64,000 nt of DNA, taken from positions 20,028,501-20,092,500 of the forward strand of contig OZ018417.1 in NCBI GenBank assembly GCA_963969595.1. Reading direction: 5' to 3'. Shown piece by piece: positions 26,064 through 37,100 of this stretch; positions within the stretch are counted from its first letter, which is position 1, and each line of letters begins with the position of its first letter. Both the position numbers and the translations under genes were made by a program. The notes beneath the pieces were generated by a model, which saw only the letters and a program-made list of their open reading frames with translations, was not told the DNA's origin and made no database searches. This DNA comes from Neckera pumila (lineage: Eukaryota > Streptophyta > Bryopsida > Hypnales > Neckeraceae).

Positions 26064-26078
26064 CGATTGGCTGGTCGT
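26064..26078 (+). promoter_or_regulatory. CCAAT-type box upstream of triosephosphate isomerase
   Basis: GCGATTGGCTGG, the reverse of a CCAAT box, lies about 180 bp before the start codon, in a GC-rich island beginning near 25900 that contrasts with the AT-rich flank. No clear TATA box is visible between here and the start codon. The role is inferred from position and motif only. Confidence 0.35.
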
Positions 26079-26248
26079 CTCTTCCGATCCGCTCGGCCTT
26101 GCATTCCCGATTCCCCTTCACTTTTGCATCCCTTTGCATCTTCGAGCATCGTATGTCCAGGAGCTTCATCTAAATTGGCAGCAAGGAGGACTGCTTTCTT
26201 AGCCAAGAAAGTTTCTTCTTCTTCCTCTTTGCAACAGATTGTTCAGCA

Positions 26249-27508
26249 ATGGCGTTGGCTGCTTGCCGAGTGGCGCACGCCACCATCGCTGCTGCTTCCT
26301 CTGCTGCTGCTGCAGTGGCCAAGCCGTCGTCCATTGTTGCTCGCCCTCAATTCTCCGGGCTGCGTCGCCTTGACATCGGAAGCTTCAGCAACGAGTTCAC
26401 TGCGCTCTCGCAGAAGGTGCTGGTCACGGCATTCATTTGAAGTTTTTTCAAGAATTGAAGCATTGGTTAGGGTTGGGTGTTTAGGGTTTGGGACACTGAA
26501 TCTTCTTTAATCGCATCAGCTGAGGTCCCAAATTATTCGCTGAGACATAGTTTAAAATTGTGCCAAGTGTGCCGGGTATTGTAGAATCTCATCTTTGAGG
26601 TGGTCGGATTTAAGAAAGCGTACTCCAGTGTTTTATTGAAGTTTTGGGTATCGAGAATGGGAATCGACGATGCTGTGAGTTGAGCTTTGTTGTGATGTGT
26701 GCAGAGTGCCGGGAGGGGTCACCGTGGAGTGGTGACGATGGCAGGAACGGGCAAGTTCTTTGTGGGCGGCAACTGGAAGTGCAATGGCACCACGGATTCC
26801 ATCGCGAAGTTGGTCTCGGATCTCAACAGCGCGAACCTGGAGGACGATGTGGACATTATTGTCTCCCCTCCGTACCTCTACATCAGCCAGGTGATCGGAT
26901 CGCTGACGAAGCGGATCGAAGTCGCTGGGCAGAACTCGTGGACTGGGAAAGGCGGAGCCTATACAGGCGAGATCAGTGCGGAGCAGTTGGTGGACGCCGG
27001 GGTGAAGTGGGTGATTCAGGGCCACTCCGAGCGCCGACACGTGATCGGTGAGACCAATGCCATGATCGGCCAGAAGAGCGCCTACGCCCTGTCGCAGGGC
27101 CTCGCCGTGATCGCTTGCGTCGGGGAGAAGCTCGAGGATCGTGAAGCTAATCACACAACTGACGTTGTCTGCGAGCAGTTGCAAGCGTTCGCCGACGCCA
27201 TCTCGGACTGGTCGAACGTCGTGGTGGCGTACGAGCCCGTATGGGCGATTGGAACTGGAAAAGTGGCTTCTCCGCAGCAGGCGCAGGAGGTGCACGCTGC
27301 CATCCGTCAATGGCTGAAGGAGAAGATTTCTCCGGAGGTATCTTCCAAGACTCGCATTATCTATGGTGGCTCGGTGAACGGGGCCAACAGCGCGGAGCTC
27401 GCTACTCAAGAAGACATTGATGGATTCCTCGTCGGAGGCGCTGCATTGAAGGGCCCCGAGTTCGCCACCATTTGCAATGCAGTCACTGCGAAGAAGGTCG
27501 CGGCATAA
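26249..27508 (+). CDS. TPI: Triosephosphate isomerase, plastid form (two exons)
   Basis: Interconverts dihydroxyacetone phosphate and glyceraldehyde 3-phosphate in the Calvin cycle and glycolysis. Exon 1 is 26249-26416 (56 codons, ending SQK before GTGCTG) and exon 2 is 26705-27508 (acceptor GTGCAG), phase 0, giving 323 residues. Residues 1 to about 67 are an Ala/Ser/Arg-rich extension (MALAACRVAHATIAAASS, FSGLRR) typical of a chloroplast transit peptide; the mature enzyme starts near MAGTGKFFVGGNWKCN. Visible active-site parts are the lysine of NWKCN, the histidine of GHSERR, the glutamate of AYEPVWAIGTG with flexible loop 6, and the phosphate-binding GGSVNG and GGAALK. Length is normal. The catalytic domain is one uninterrupted exon, although plant TPI genes usually contain many introns. 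GC content is far above its surroundings. Confidence 0.95.
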
Positions 27509-27698
27509 GCTCCAATTTTTGTGTGGCTATCGTAGCCGTATCGCTCACTCTTCCTATCGCTTTTTTTTCCGTATTAGGTCAGTGACTTTATTGGACTGTG
27601 CTAGGGGTTGTCATATTTGTCAATGTCCTTTGAGTTGCTTCGGCCCGCTATCTGAGCTGTTGAGTCTGCATTGTTCGACGTGGTTGCCGGACTTGCCT

Positions 27699-27704
27699 AA
27701 TAAA
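27699..27704 (+). terminator. AATAAA polyadenylation signal of TPI
   Basis: AATAAA lies about 190 bases after the TPI stop codon in a T/G-rich 3' flank, in the expected position for a plant near-upstream element. It is the only canonical signal noticed close to the gene. Confidence 0.5.
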
Positions 27705-27709
27705 ACAAT

Positions 27710-29824
27710 GAGACCCGTTTTTTTGGACAAGAGGATCAAGCAGTTGTTTGTGCAATGTATCTATTCTATAGAGATCTCTGTTTTGGGTTCACCAGTACTT
27801 AATGTCTTAGCCTGAAAGTCCATGAAGCCTTCTTAGACTGACACTAGTCATTGGCAACGAAGACCTTTCTCCTTTACTGTTTTGGCACTTTGTCCAAGGG
27901 CCGGGATGCGAAGATTTTCTAAGCAGCTGTCGTTTTATTTTGGATCCGGATTGATTGCACATCCGAGTGCAGAAATCCTACAAAGCTAATAGTTTCTACG
28001 TCTTGGTGCAGGCATGAATTTCATAGCATGGGCTTACAATGGTTTTCCGGGGGTATTGCCTGTCTGGTCACGTTCTGATCGTCTATCAGTTTTAGTTCTA
28101 CGCCTTTGGGACGTACTGTACAGTATGTAGGCAGGGTTAGTCTGGATATAGATGGAATTTGTTCTGATGAGCGAGCATGTTGACACTTTAGATTACCGAG
28201 TGTGGTTGTTGTCACAACATGGTGAGATTGTTAGCACGCTTGCTCATCACATGTTGGTAATCTGGCGTCCACACTTTAAGTTGCAGTACTTAAAATTTAA
28301 TTCAATCAATGCGCACGTCTGAAGACGTGTAGGGTACTCTTTTGACAGGACGATTACCGGTTGAGTACAATATTAGTAGTGATGTGCCTCGGCGGCTTGG
28401 CGAAGTGCCGAGTTGTAGTTTTACAGTACCATACGGGATTCTTCATTTTACCCTAGAGTGCAACTGCATTGTTGGTATAGAAACAAAACAACTTCATACT
28501 TTCAGTTAGGGACAATTGTTGAAACATAGCTGGTATTTGGATCCCCTAACTTCCCCCAAAACTCTTGAGCTTTGATCAGCTTTGCCTTGTTTCAATACAA
28601 GACTGTGTGCAGTTCATATGTAACTTTATGGCTACCGAATTCTGCTGTAAACAGCATCTCTTTCAGTCTGGCAACGCAGAATCAACAAGCTTCAAGTCGT
28701 ACACTCAGCCAATAACTAAGCTACAGTGTCTCCCTATAGGAGTCCCTGATGAGAAATGCTTTGGGTTTTCTCCTGAGACATTTCCCTTGCTCCTCCAGAG
28801 GAGCACCTTGATCGTGGACTTAGACTTCCACAGCCTTGTGGGGCATCCAGTGGCTCATGCGCAGGAGCTTGAGCCATGGTTATGTCCCACTTCTCAACAG
28901 CACGGTACATCCTGAGATCCAATACCAAACCAGGCACCCATGTTATCACAACAGAAGCAGGAAAAAATATGTCAAGTGTTCAAATTAAAGAAAGAAAAGT
29001 TGTGCACAATCAACCGTATGATTCCATTCAAAGTGATAGCAAGTGAGGTAACAAAAAAGTAGAACCTTGAAATGAGCAATGAGAGTGCCTCAGAGTTATA
29101 AATCCATAACAAAACTATGCTTTCAAGTTAACTTGTTTATGACCTCAATAGATGGATCCTATTCAATCATTTTCAGTCAAGGGTCACAACAAGGATATGG
29201 TTTCCATAACAACATTCCCCTTTCAAGTTACTCTGCATAACCTCAATATTTGGATCTTATTCAATCAAGGGTCTATAACATAATGCTAAATAGCCCATGT
29301 TGTGCAAAATAAAGTCCCTTTGAGGAAAACATTATTTTATGGACACCCTCTTCCTCAAAGGGATATGTCTAGCAAAAATTGTCAATATGCAATTTCTTCC
29401 TCAATCAATGAAACAAAAATAAGTTTAGATGAAAAATATGTAATGTATAATTCTGTAGGCAAACACTAAATTCCTTCTCAAAATCCTAATTACATTCCAA
29501 TATTTGCATTGAAATGACTAGGAAATTTTTTAGCAGTGGTTAATTTTGAAACACTAGGAGGGCAAAAAAGTATTTAATGGACGATTCTCAAAAAACTTGT
29601 GGGAACAAAGAATACACCTATTCATCCAAGAATTTGATAATTTTTTGTTGACTACTTCACTAAGAGGCCTTGTCCTTCCAAGGTTAACCCTAAACCTGTG
29701 CAGAAAATATAAAATGTCTGATGAAGGAACAAATGATGCACCTATTCATCCAAAAATCAAAAATCTCAAAGTATTGCCTCACTCAGTAATAGACCCCCTC
29801 CTTACAGTCTCTTTATCAATCATC
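27710..29824. other. Intergenic region downstream of TPI, no gene recognised
   Basis: Moderately GC-rich up to about 28950, then AT-rich. A 116-codon plus frame (28565-28915) and an overlapping minus frame (28734-28949) were read; neither shows a known domain or good exon borders. This may be 3' flank or decayed gene sequence. Between 29150 and 29290 the phrase on Ca-rich ATAACAA and GGATC.TATTCAATCA is repeated twice. I could not name any function. Confidence 0.45.
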
Positions 29825-29826
29825 TA

Positions 29827-30269
29827 AGGTAAGGCAGCCCATTGTGGTCAAATGACCCATGGGAGACACACGATGACCCCATTGTGGTTTTTCTGACCAC
29901 AATCAACATCTCACCTAACTTCACTAGAGTAATTAGTGACCCTATTAGGAACATGCAGTAATTTCAGTGTAAGTCATTGTAAGAAGTGACTTTTTATAGC
30001 CATCCACATAAAAAAAAGAAATTGTCTCCTTTAAAAGAGGTATGTGAGCATTATGGATACACTTGCAGTTGGTTTTGGAGTAGTTTGTCGACTTCTTTGG
30101 GCTGAACACTTGAGAAATTTATAGCTAATTCATACTCTGTCTGAAAATTATGATTTCAATTGCCTTCACAAATTCTCATACTTGTCTTTACATGGTAAAA
30201 AAACTGAAAAACTTTGGTGATGGGATGATGGCAGACTCCTAATTCTGACCACAATGGGCTGCTTTACCT
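29827..30269. mobile_element. TIR element, 443 bp, flanked by TA
   Basis: The termini are AGGTAAGGCAGCCCATTG and TGTGGTCA following it, against an inverted right end differing at one base (AGGTAAAGCAGCCC). TA dinucleotides flank both sides (29825-29826 and 30270-30271), as in Tc1/mariner-type MITEs. The interior has no reading frame of note. It ends only 18 bases from the last codon of the AT-hook frame on the minus strand and may therefore supply its 3' flank. Confidence 0.75.
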
Positions 30270-30287
30270 TATATACAAATTTTAGTC

Positions 30288-30720
30288 TTACTGTGAAGTG
30301 TCCAGCGACTTGTGCTTGCTAGTTCCGGGCTTGGGCTCCTGATCCCGCCCACAGGTTCTCGAATTGGAACGCGATTTGACACGGCTCATACTCGCTTCGC
30401 CATCGCCATCGCCATCGCCATTGCCTTTATAGTCTTCTTCGTCGTCGTCACTGTTCTTCTTCTCCTTCTTCTTCTTCTCTTTGGGTGGCACGCTGCGACA
30501 GGGCCTCTTGCAGGAAGAGCTCGACGCGTCGTCCTCCCCCTCCATCTCCGCCAAAGACGACGACTCCTGCGAACGTCGTGGGCGCCGTACACTCAGCCGG
30601 GGCCGTCCTCGTTTTCGCCGCCGGGTGGTGTACGAGCTTCGGGACTTCCTCCTGGGAGTGTATCGTTTTGGCTGGTATGTCCTCTGGCTTCGCGCCCTCT
30701 TCCGTTTCTGCACTCAACAT
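30288..30720 (-). CDS. Possible small AT-hook / highly charged nuclear protein, frame uncertain
   Basis: Two overlapping minus-strand frames look protein-like. One starts with ATG at 30720 (MLSAETEEGAKPEDIPAKT) and runs 90 codons. The other covers 30713-30288 and has a basic N-terminal part containing the AT-hook RKRGRPRLS, an acidic Ser-rich stretch (EMEGEDDASSSS), a Lys-rich tract (KEKKKKEKK), an Asp tract, a Gly-Asp repeat and a Ser/Arg-rich tail. The second has no ATG: a TGA precedes it directly, so it needs either an upstream exon (TTGAGTGCAG at its start could be an acceptor) or a one-base shift from the first frame. AT-hooks bind the minor groove of AT-rich DNA. Expression and the correct structure are unproven. 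A telo-box-like ACCCTAAT lies about 55 bases upstream. Confidence 0.45.
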
Positions 30721-30833
30721 CCCCGGAAACTTATCAGTCAGCTCTTGGTATAAAACCCCTGGGAAAACGATTAGGGTTAGATCATACTGTCAAATGCAAC
30801 GCTGCGCATGACGCTCTTCAGCTGTAGGAGCAT

Positions 30834-31140
30834 TGCACTGTTTCTATTTTTACAGAAGCTCGGAGTTCTGTCGTTCAGCTTGGAGTAACAGACCTGGTGA
30901 ACGATCGCCTCTCTCTTTTACGTTTTCTAGGGTGAGCCCGAATTTCAAATTGCACGATGAGCATGACATTTTATTGCTATTGTAACAATACATCGTTTCT
31001 ATTTTACAGAAGCTCAGAGTTCTGTCGTTCAGCTTGGAGTGACAACCCTGGTGAACAATCGTCTCTCTTTGCATTTCTTTTAGGGTGAGCCCGAATTTTT
31101 GAATTCAACGATGAGAATGACATTTTTTAGCTGTTCAAGG
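30834..31140. repeat. Two tandem copies of a 154-bp unit
   Basis: The phrase TTCTGTCGTTCAGCTTGGAG occurs at 30867 and again 154 bases later. It is embedded in matching flanks: TTTTACAGAAGCTC before, and GGTGAGCCCGAATTT and GATGAGnATGACATTTT after. Each copy has the look of exon-like sequence between an ACAG and a GGTGA, but no conserved protein frame was recognised. Confidence 0.75.
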
Positions 31141-31144
31141 TCTG

Positions 31145-31973
31145 CACCCTTTCTGTTTTTAGATGCTCAATTATTGCAAAGACTAAGGACTGTTCCTGCT
31201 TGCATCAGTAGAAATTGCATAGCCTTTTCAAAAAATAGGAATTGATTGGAATTGCGTGGAATTTAGGGTAGAATTTGCACAGTTTTCTTTGAACGATTGT
31301 AAAACCTTTTATTGTAACCATGTGCATCTTTGCTTACATGTTATTTTGTTTTTTCATCCCTCAAACTTTCTCTCGACGTACTTTTATGTAAAGAATGGGA
31401 GAATGAGCATCGTGGATATCCAACGTTATCCAACATTCAAGGCATCGTGACCAGTTCTAAAGTGTCTAAAGAATGTTTTGAAATGAACTATTGGCAACTT
31501 GCAGTAGGTATTTTGATGCAGTCTTGTCACGCACCTTATTCAGCTTCGTCGAAGATCTTGACGGGTGTAAATATGGGGTGGGCTTTGGCCGACCAGTTAT
31601 GTTTCCACATTGTTTCATTGTACAAATCCAGCTCCGCTCTTTGGTTTTAGTTATTTTGCAATCCTTAGTCTTATCACGCATATGATATCATGGGTTTTAG
31701 TGCTCTGTATTGGTGCAATTCATGTGTAAACAATCAACCTTCAATTCTTTGATTTTCTTGCAAATTTATTAGGAAGTTTATTGCAACTTGGGCATGTCAT
31801 GAAGCATTGTCTTCTAGCTCCTGTAAAACAACAAAGAGAAAAGGAGCCAAGAGGCCCTTGGACCTTGGGACGTTTGGAGTTCAAGAGTAACCATTCACTA
31901 TGAAAATGAATGCTTTCTAAGGTTTATAAGGTTGTCATTTGATTTTTGATGGCCCTTGGTTTAGACTATTTAT
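31145..31973. other. Intergenic, no gene recognised
   Basis: Short frames such as 31330-31650 (106 codons, plus) and 31466-31681 (minus) overlap each other and show no domain. Nothing else of note is seen. Confidence 0.45.
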
Positions 31974-31975
31974 TA

Positions 31976-32234
31976 CTCCTTTAGTCCTACTAAAAACCTC
32001 TAAATTGGTTTAGGTTTATACCACTAAATTGCTCCATTTATTGATTTTGATCATTGAGCACGTAATTTAGAATTCAAATCATGTGTATATTCACTCCCAG
32101 AATTCAGGTCACGTGCATATTCATTCCACCCATTGTTTCACATCACTTCTTCAACAATCAAAATCAATAAACGAAACTTTTTTAGTGGTACAAACCCTAA
32201 ATTGATTTGGAAGATTTTAGTGGGATTGAGGGAG
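31976..32234. mobile_element. Stowaway-type MITE, 259 bp
   Basis: The termini are CTCCTTTAGTCCTACTAAAA on the left and, inverted, CTCCCTCAATCCCACTAAAA on the right, flanked by TA on each side (31974-31975 and 32235-32236). This matches the Stowaway (Tc1/mariner) consensus of CTCCCTCnnTCCCA with TA duplication. The arms extend inward about 90 bases, including an AAATCAATAAA-type block near both centres. No coding capacity. Confidence 0.88.
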
Positions 32235-32515
32235 TATTTACAAAGTCTCCTTATTGATATCTACCTTCATTGACACCAATGGAAAAGAATTTTTTTAGTA
32301 TTAAAACTAAAGCATGAGAATATGGTTTTGTGACCCTATACATGGACCAAAGTAGTGCCAATATGGGCCTATTGAACCAAATTCTCTTAGTGTAGCTTGG
32401 TGACCTCATTTCTACTTGTGTGAAGTCTTATAATTTCATGGACTATTGACACATGGTTTGTTTCCTATTGATATTTGACAATGGTTTACTTGTAGTATAA
32501 TTAATTTTTCTTTGT

Positions 32516-33474
32516 TTAATCCCTAGATGTATTTGACTATGTTTTCAACAAAAAACGCTCCAAAATTGCCATTTCTAATACAAGTACCAAGTTTTAGAAA
32601 AAAACATTTATAAGACACATGTAACCGTAGGAACTTGTAGTAAAACATTTTTTGGAACACATGTAACTATAGGAATTTGTAGTAATTTGATTTGAGAAGA
32701 CAAGAAAAAAATTTCAGAAATTTCCACCTTGTAGATTGTAAGATAATAGCATTTGAATTGACAAAAATACTCATTTTGTCCCTGCAAAAAAACGGACAGT
32801 TGCCTTCACGAGGTCACACTTGTAAGAAAAAATGTCCAAAATGGTGGTTACTCTTTGGATTCATTTTTCTAGACAAATTGGATACATGCTTGAAAAAATT
32901 CGGATCATTTGGAAGTGTACAACATACAGGGAAAAATAGTAAATAGAAAGAAGTAGAGAATGATTCAAAATACTAAATTGTCAAGAATTTAATTATGGAA
33001 TTGAAAAATGCCAATCCAATGGTTGTAATGTTGTAATAAAAAATCTACACCCAATATTTTTATTTATTTTTCAAAAATATTGAAATTTGAATAAGATAAA
33101 GGACTTCAAAGTTTTTTTTTAGAATAGAGATTCTATAACTACCCGCAAACTAAAACTCTTCATATTTTCATCTTAATAATAAAAATGGAATGATTAAAAG
33201 ATTTGGAGAACCAATTTCAAATTTTTATTTTTTTAAAAGGAAATTTTTTAAGAAATTTTTTAGCTGCTTGCTGAGCATTGAAAATCACATATCATACAAT
33301 AACTTTTTAACCATGCAGCCAAAATTTATGAAAATTGTTGGGCCTTAAAGCTATTCCTTGGAAAAATGTTCTGTGAAAATTTCAAAGAGAAAAAAAAATA
33401 AAAACTCCATTCATAGTGAGCTACCCAAAATTGCTATATTGCCAAAAAACGGTGTTTGGGCATTTAGGGGTTAA
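32516..33474 (+). mobile_element. Intact TTAA-family element (subfamily 2), 959 bp
   Basis: It starts TTAATCCCTAGATG, then ATTTGACTATG, and ends GGGCATTTAGGGGTTAA. It is collinear with the two disrupted copies at 18501-20669 and 44740-48921, which lets their insertions be delimited. A tandem duplication of about 45 bases (CACATGTAACyrTAGGAA) lies near 32618-32685. No ORF above 84 codons. Confidence 0.82.
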
Positions 33475-34797
33475 TACTCCTATAATTTTTCTACAAGCAA
33501 ATAGTTGAGATCTTGTTCCAATATTTCAAATCTCAAAATAAGTATTTGTGAGTCAAGATTTTAGATTCAAATTGCATAGGACCATTTTCTAAAAGAAATA
33601 ATAGACTTTGAACTACAATATATATGGTAAAGTTTAACATCTACTATATTGATTGATTTTGTTCTACCTTCATTGGCTTCATTGATTCCAATTTGATGAA
33701 AAGAAATGTTGGCTTATGAAAAAAAAAAAGTTGAATGTCTTGAGGCTCTAGGATTCGTTACAAGAATACATATAGGTTGTTGCTTCATTCTACATGAGGG
33801 GAACATGTAAATTGTGGTTGTCTAAAGTTGTCTATACTTTAAACACTATTTTTTATATTTTACATCAACTTACATGGATCCCTGTAATACAACTAAAGAA
33901 CCTGGAATATTGTTTCAAAATTTTCAAAATTATTTTTTGTGTAAACTCTCTTTGAAATTTGAATTAAATGGAGCCCTTCTAAAATTGATCAATAACATTA
34001 TATATGCCACTTTCAGAAACAATCAATGACATCATACTCTTCTAAACAGATTGATGTAGCAATTGAACTCGGCAACAAAAGTTTTTTTCTTTTTATGCTG
34101 ATTTTTATATTGTAGTGTCAAACAAAAGTTTCAAGAAAATATAATGAGGATCCTATTTTTTGTCATATCAAATCAATCTTCGATTTATATATTCTATTTG
34201 AAACCAAAATTTTGTCAAACTTAGACTCAACAAATTCCATTTATTGTTACTTAGCTTACAAATTCAGCCATCCAAAGCAAAAATTAAATAAAAAATAGGG
34301 AAATATGTTTTGGTCTATGGATCTTCTTTGGGCAATTCTAAGCGTGGGTCTTTCATGAGCCCGATATCCGGAGATTCCTCTAGTGAAGATTAATCAAAAC
34401 GTAAAAGCATTGCAATAGATTCTTTAGTACATTCTTGAGGCGGATATAAAAAAGAACGTCAATTCATATGTTGAGTACAAGATTTTTCCTCCTAATTGAA
34501 ATTTATAGAATTTTCATTATTGATAATGCAAATTTTCATCTCTTTTGATGTGTGCTTTAAGTTGGGAAATTTACTCGTCATTTGGTATTCTAGATTTTTT
34601 GTAGACCAAGGTTTTGGACTCAATATGTTGACATCTTACATGCATAATTATAACCTCTCCTTTTTTGAACAAATAGGTCTTTACAATGTACGGTAGATGA
34701 GGAAGTGTGCATTAGTTGCAATTGGTTGGCTTGCAAAAAATTTAGGAAACTTGTAAAAAATGGTAGTGGCAAATTTTTGACGTCCAAAAAATTATTT
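33475..34797. other. AT-rich intergenic, nothing recognised
   Basis: A/T-rich sequence with only short frames, for example 66 codons at 34496-34696. No repeat boundary, RNA gene or domain was seen. Confidence 0.5.
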
Positions 34798-34876
34798 TTA
34801 ATCCCTAAAGGACTGAAGGTGCAAAAAATAGTGTTGTAGAAGCCACATGCTGACCTTATGCTCCTTTAGAGGTTAA
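34798..34876. mobile_element. 79-bp miniature member of the TTAA family
   Basis: TTAATCCCTAAAGGACTGAA at the left and GCTCCTTTAGAGGTTAA at the right form a TTAA-bounded inverted pair only 79 bases apart. The termini match those of the 930-bp elements; almost the whole interior is missing. It lies 95 bases from a full-length copy. Confidence 0.7.
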
Positions 34877-34971
34877 CATTCAAAAAATGACCTTTTTGGT
34901 TGCTTTTAGTTTGACAACAATACAAAGCTCTTTCTTCCCTACTCTCATCAAAATGAAGGAATTAACCTCTG

Positions 34972-35896
34972 AAGGCTCAAGGCCTTTTTTTTGCCAAAAA
35001 ACAACCAAAACTGCCATTTGTTTTAGCAAAGAGTGAAAAAAAACTAAAAATGTTTTTTTGGCACATCTAACCATAGAATCTTGCACCTACCTAGTATAAG
35101 AATGTATGGAAAAAATTTCAGAATTTTTGACCGCATAGATTGCAAGATTTCTATGTTCAAAGTAAAAAAAACAAGTTCTTCAGCACATTGTGGGACTGGA
35201 TTTTTGGACTTTGAACATTTTTAACCTAAAACTTTTGCACTACAGAGTTTTGAGCTTTAAATGTTTATAGTAGAAAATTGAGTTGAAAATCTATCCAAAA
35301 AAAAAGAATTCCAAAAAACTTAATTTTCATCATTAAAAAAATTGTTAAATAGAAGTAGGTACAAGATAGAAGGAAAATCTAAAATATTCATATATTTTAG
35401 ATGGAATTAAAATGCACTAATCCCAATGGTGAGATTGTTCTAGCAAGTAAACTAAACTATGCCAAAAAAAAATTTGAAAAATTTGAAGAATGGCATTCAG
35501 AAATGAGTCCTACAAGTTATTTTTTTCAAAAAGATGCTATAATTGTCTAAAAAACAAGAATGTCCGTAACTTTCTGATAACAAATCCAAATGAAATGAAT
35601 CAAAGCTTTTAAGATAGACAAAAATATAATCTATGAGAAAAAATATACTAAAAAAAAAAAAAAAAGTGCAAATTTTTTTTGCTGCCCGTGTTCCCCCCCG
35701 TCCTTTATTTTGAGCTTATTTGGTCATAACTTTTGTTCCTTGGCACCGATTGTGAAAAAAATTATATTCTTACAAAGCTAATCAGCTTTTCTACCTCCAA
35801 AAGAAGATTAAAAAAATCAGGAGAAAATTTCAGCCAGTAGGTACCTGCCCAAAAACGCATTTGTCCCCCGAAAGGACAACGAGCTTTTAGGGTTAA
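34972..35896 (+). mobile_element. Complete TTAA-bounded element, 925 bp
   Basis: It starts TTAACCTCTGAAGGCTCAAG and ends GAGCTTTTAGGGTTAA. It is collinear along its length with 16391-17316 and nearly equal in length. Shared interior blocks include AAAACTGCCATTTnT, CTACAGAGTTTTGAGCTTT, AATGCACTAATnCCAATGG and GCATTTGTCCCCCGAAAG. No long reading frame. Confidence 0.82.
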
Positions 35897-37100
35897 GAAA
35901 CACAACCAAAGTAATTCTGATTCCTGAAAATTTGAAAATTCAATTCCAAATTGCCACACGTAAGTGGTTGTTGACTTTTCAACGCTGATGTGGCACCGTC
36001 CTATTAGCAACCCATCACCATTGCCATTACAAGTTGCACTTATAACCTTTCTTTCCTTTCAGCTTACTTCCTACACCTTTGAATCATGGAAATTAAAAGT
36101 TATGATTTAAAATTGTACAACCGGTTATGTACAATAACCTACTCGCCGTTGACGCGGCTCATCGATTACCTAATACATGGAATTTTGCTCTTAGCCTTAC
36201 GCTACACTACTCGGACCTTCCTCTTTGAATTGTCCTTTGTTTTGAGAAATGTCCTCTTTGAAGGACATTCCTCATTTCCCTATCCGAACGACTTGAACTC
36301 TTCCTCCAACGAAAAGCAAAACGGATATGGTGCAGACTGGAAAGGCAAACACGGACAATTCTGACTGCCCGCGCCATGGCCCCCCCTCCCACACACAAGC
36401 GAATTCCTCCTTCCTCACAGAATTGCAGCAGCTCAGAATCACGCTTGCGGGTTTCGAATTTTGAAGCATTGAGTGCGCATTGTAAGCACCATTCACGACC
36501 CCTCAATTGGCACAAATGTAGCTGTAATTACTCAATTTCTTCCATACATTCTCCGATTAGAATTAATCCCAGCTGCTTAGATTTTTAGTCTTGTGGGTTT
36601 CTAGTTCTTGGCTTGGATTTCTGGGGGATCAAAAGCGCGTTGAAAGCTCCGTCCGTGACGCTTTCATTCTGTAGGTTCTCAAAATTCTGAGTTTTATGAA
36701 GTTTTCTCTTTCTCTGGAGTGCTTGTGAGGTGCACGCGGTGCAATTTGCTGAAGAAAGGAGCGCATGCGTGTTGTCGCGACTTGTGTCGCGGGCCCTTGG
36801 GAAGAAAGTTTGCGGACAATCGACAGGGCAGACGAAAGCTTTAGTTTCAGGGTTCAGGCAAGCGAGCAAGCTGCAACGGGAATTCGAACAACCTCTGTGC
36901 AGATGGGTTTTGCGGAACTAGGGTTCGTGTTTTCTCTCGAGATTTTGAGCCAGAGCTCACTCTGTCTGTCTCAAATCTCGCAAATGTCTTCAATCTTTCC
37001 CCCTGGAATGCCCACTCTTTCACTATGACGTTGTTTGAGAATCGTGCTACAGCCGATCGATGATAGTTTGGCAAGTGTGCAAGGCATTCGAGAATCGGGA
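35897..37100. other. 5' flank of the CPBP-like gene
   Basis: GC content rises from about 36100. Several short overlapping frames on both strands (36086-36364, 36207-36515, 36585-36869) have no recognised domain. The plus-strand frame of the gene stays open upstream to 37035 but has no ATG before 37101. An upstream exon encoding a targeting peptide is possible but could not be defined. No TATA box was located. Confidence 0.4.

Noticed and set aside
25924..26510. Overlapping plus frames (92 and 149 codons) before and over TPI exon 1
   Set aside because: They run out of frame with the transit-peptide exon and into the intron; GC-rich 5' flank is the better explanation.
26633..27409. 258-codon minus-strand frame opposite triosephosphate isomerase
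   Set aside because: Antisense shadow of a strongly conserved enzyme exon; no domain.
28565..28949. Overlapping 116- and 71-codon frames downstream of TPI
   Set aside because: No domain on either strand and no consistent splice context; noted as unassigned sequence only.
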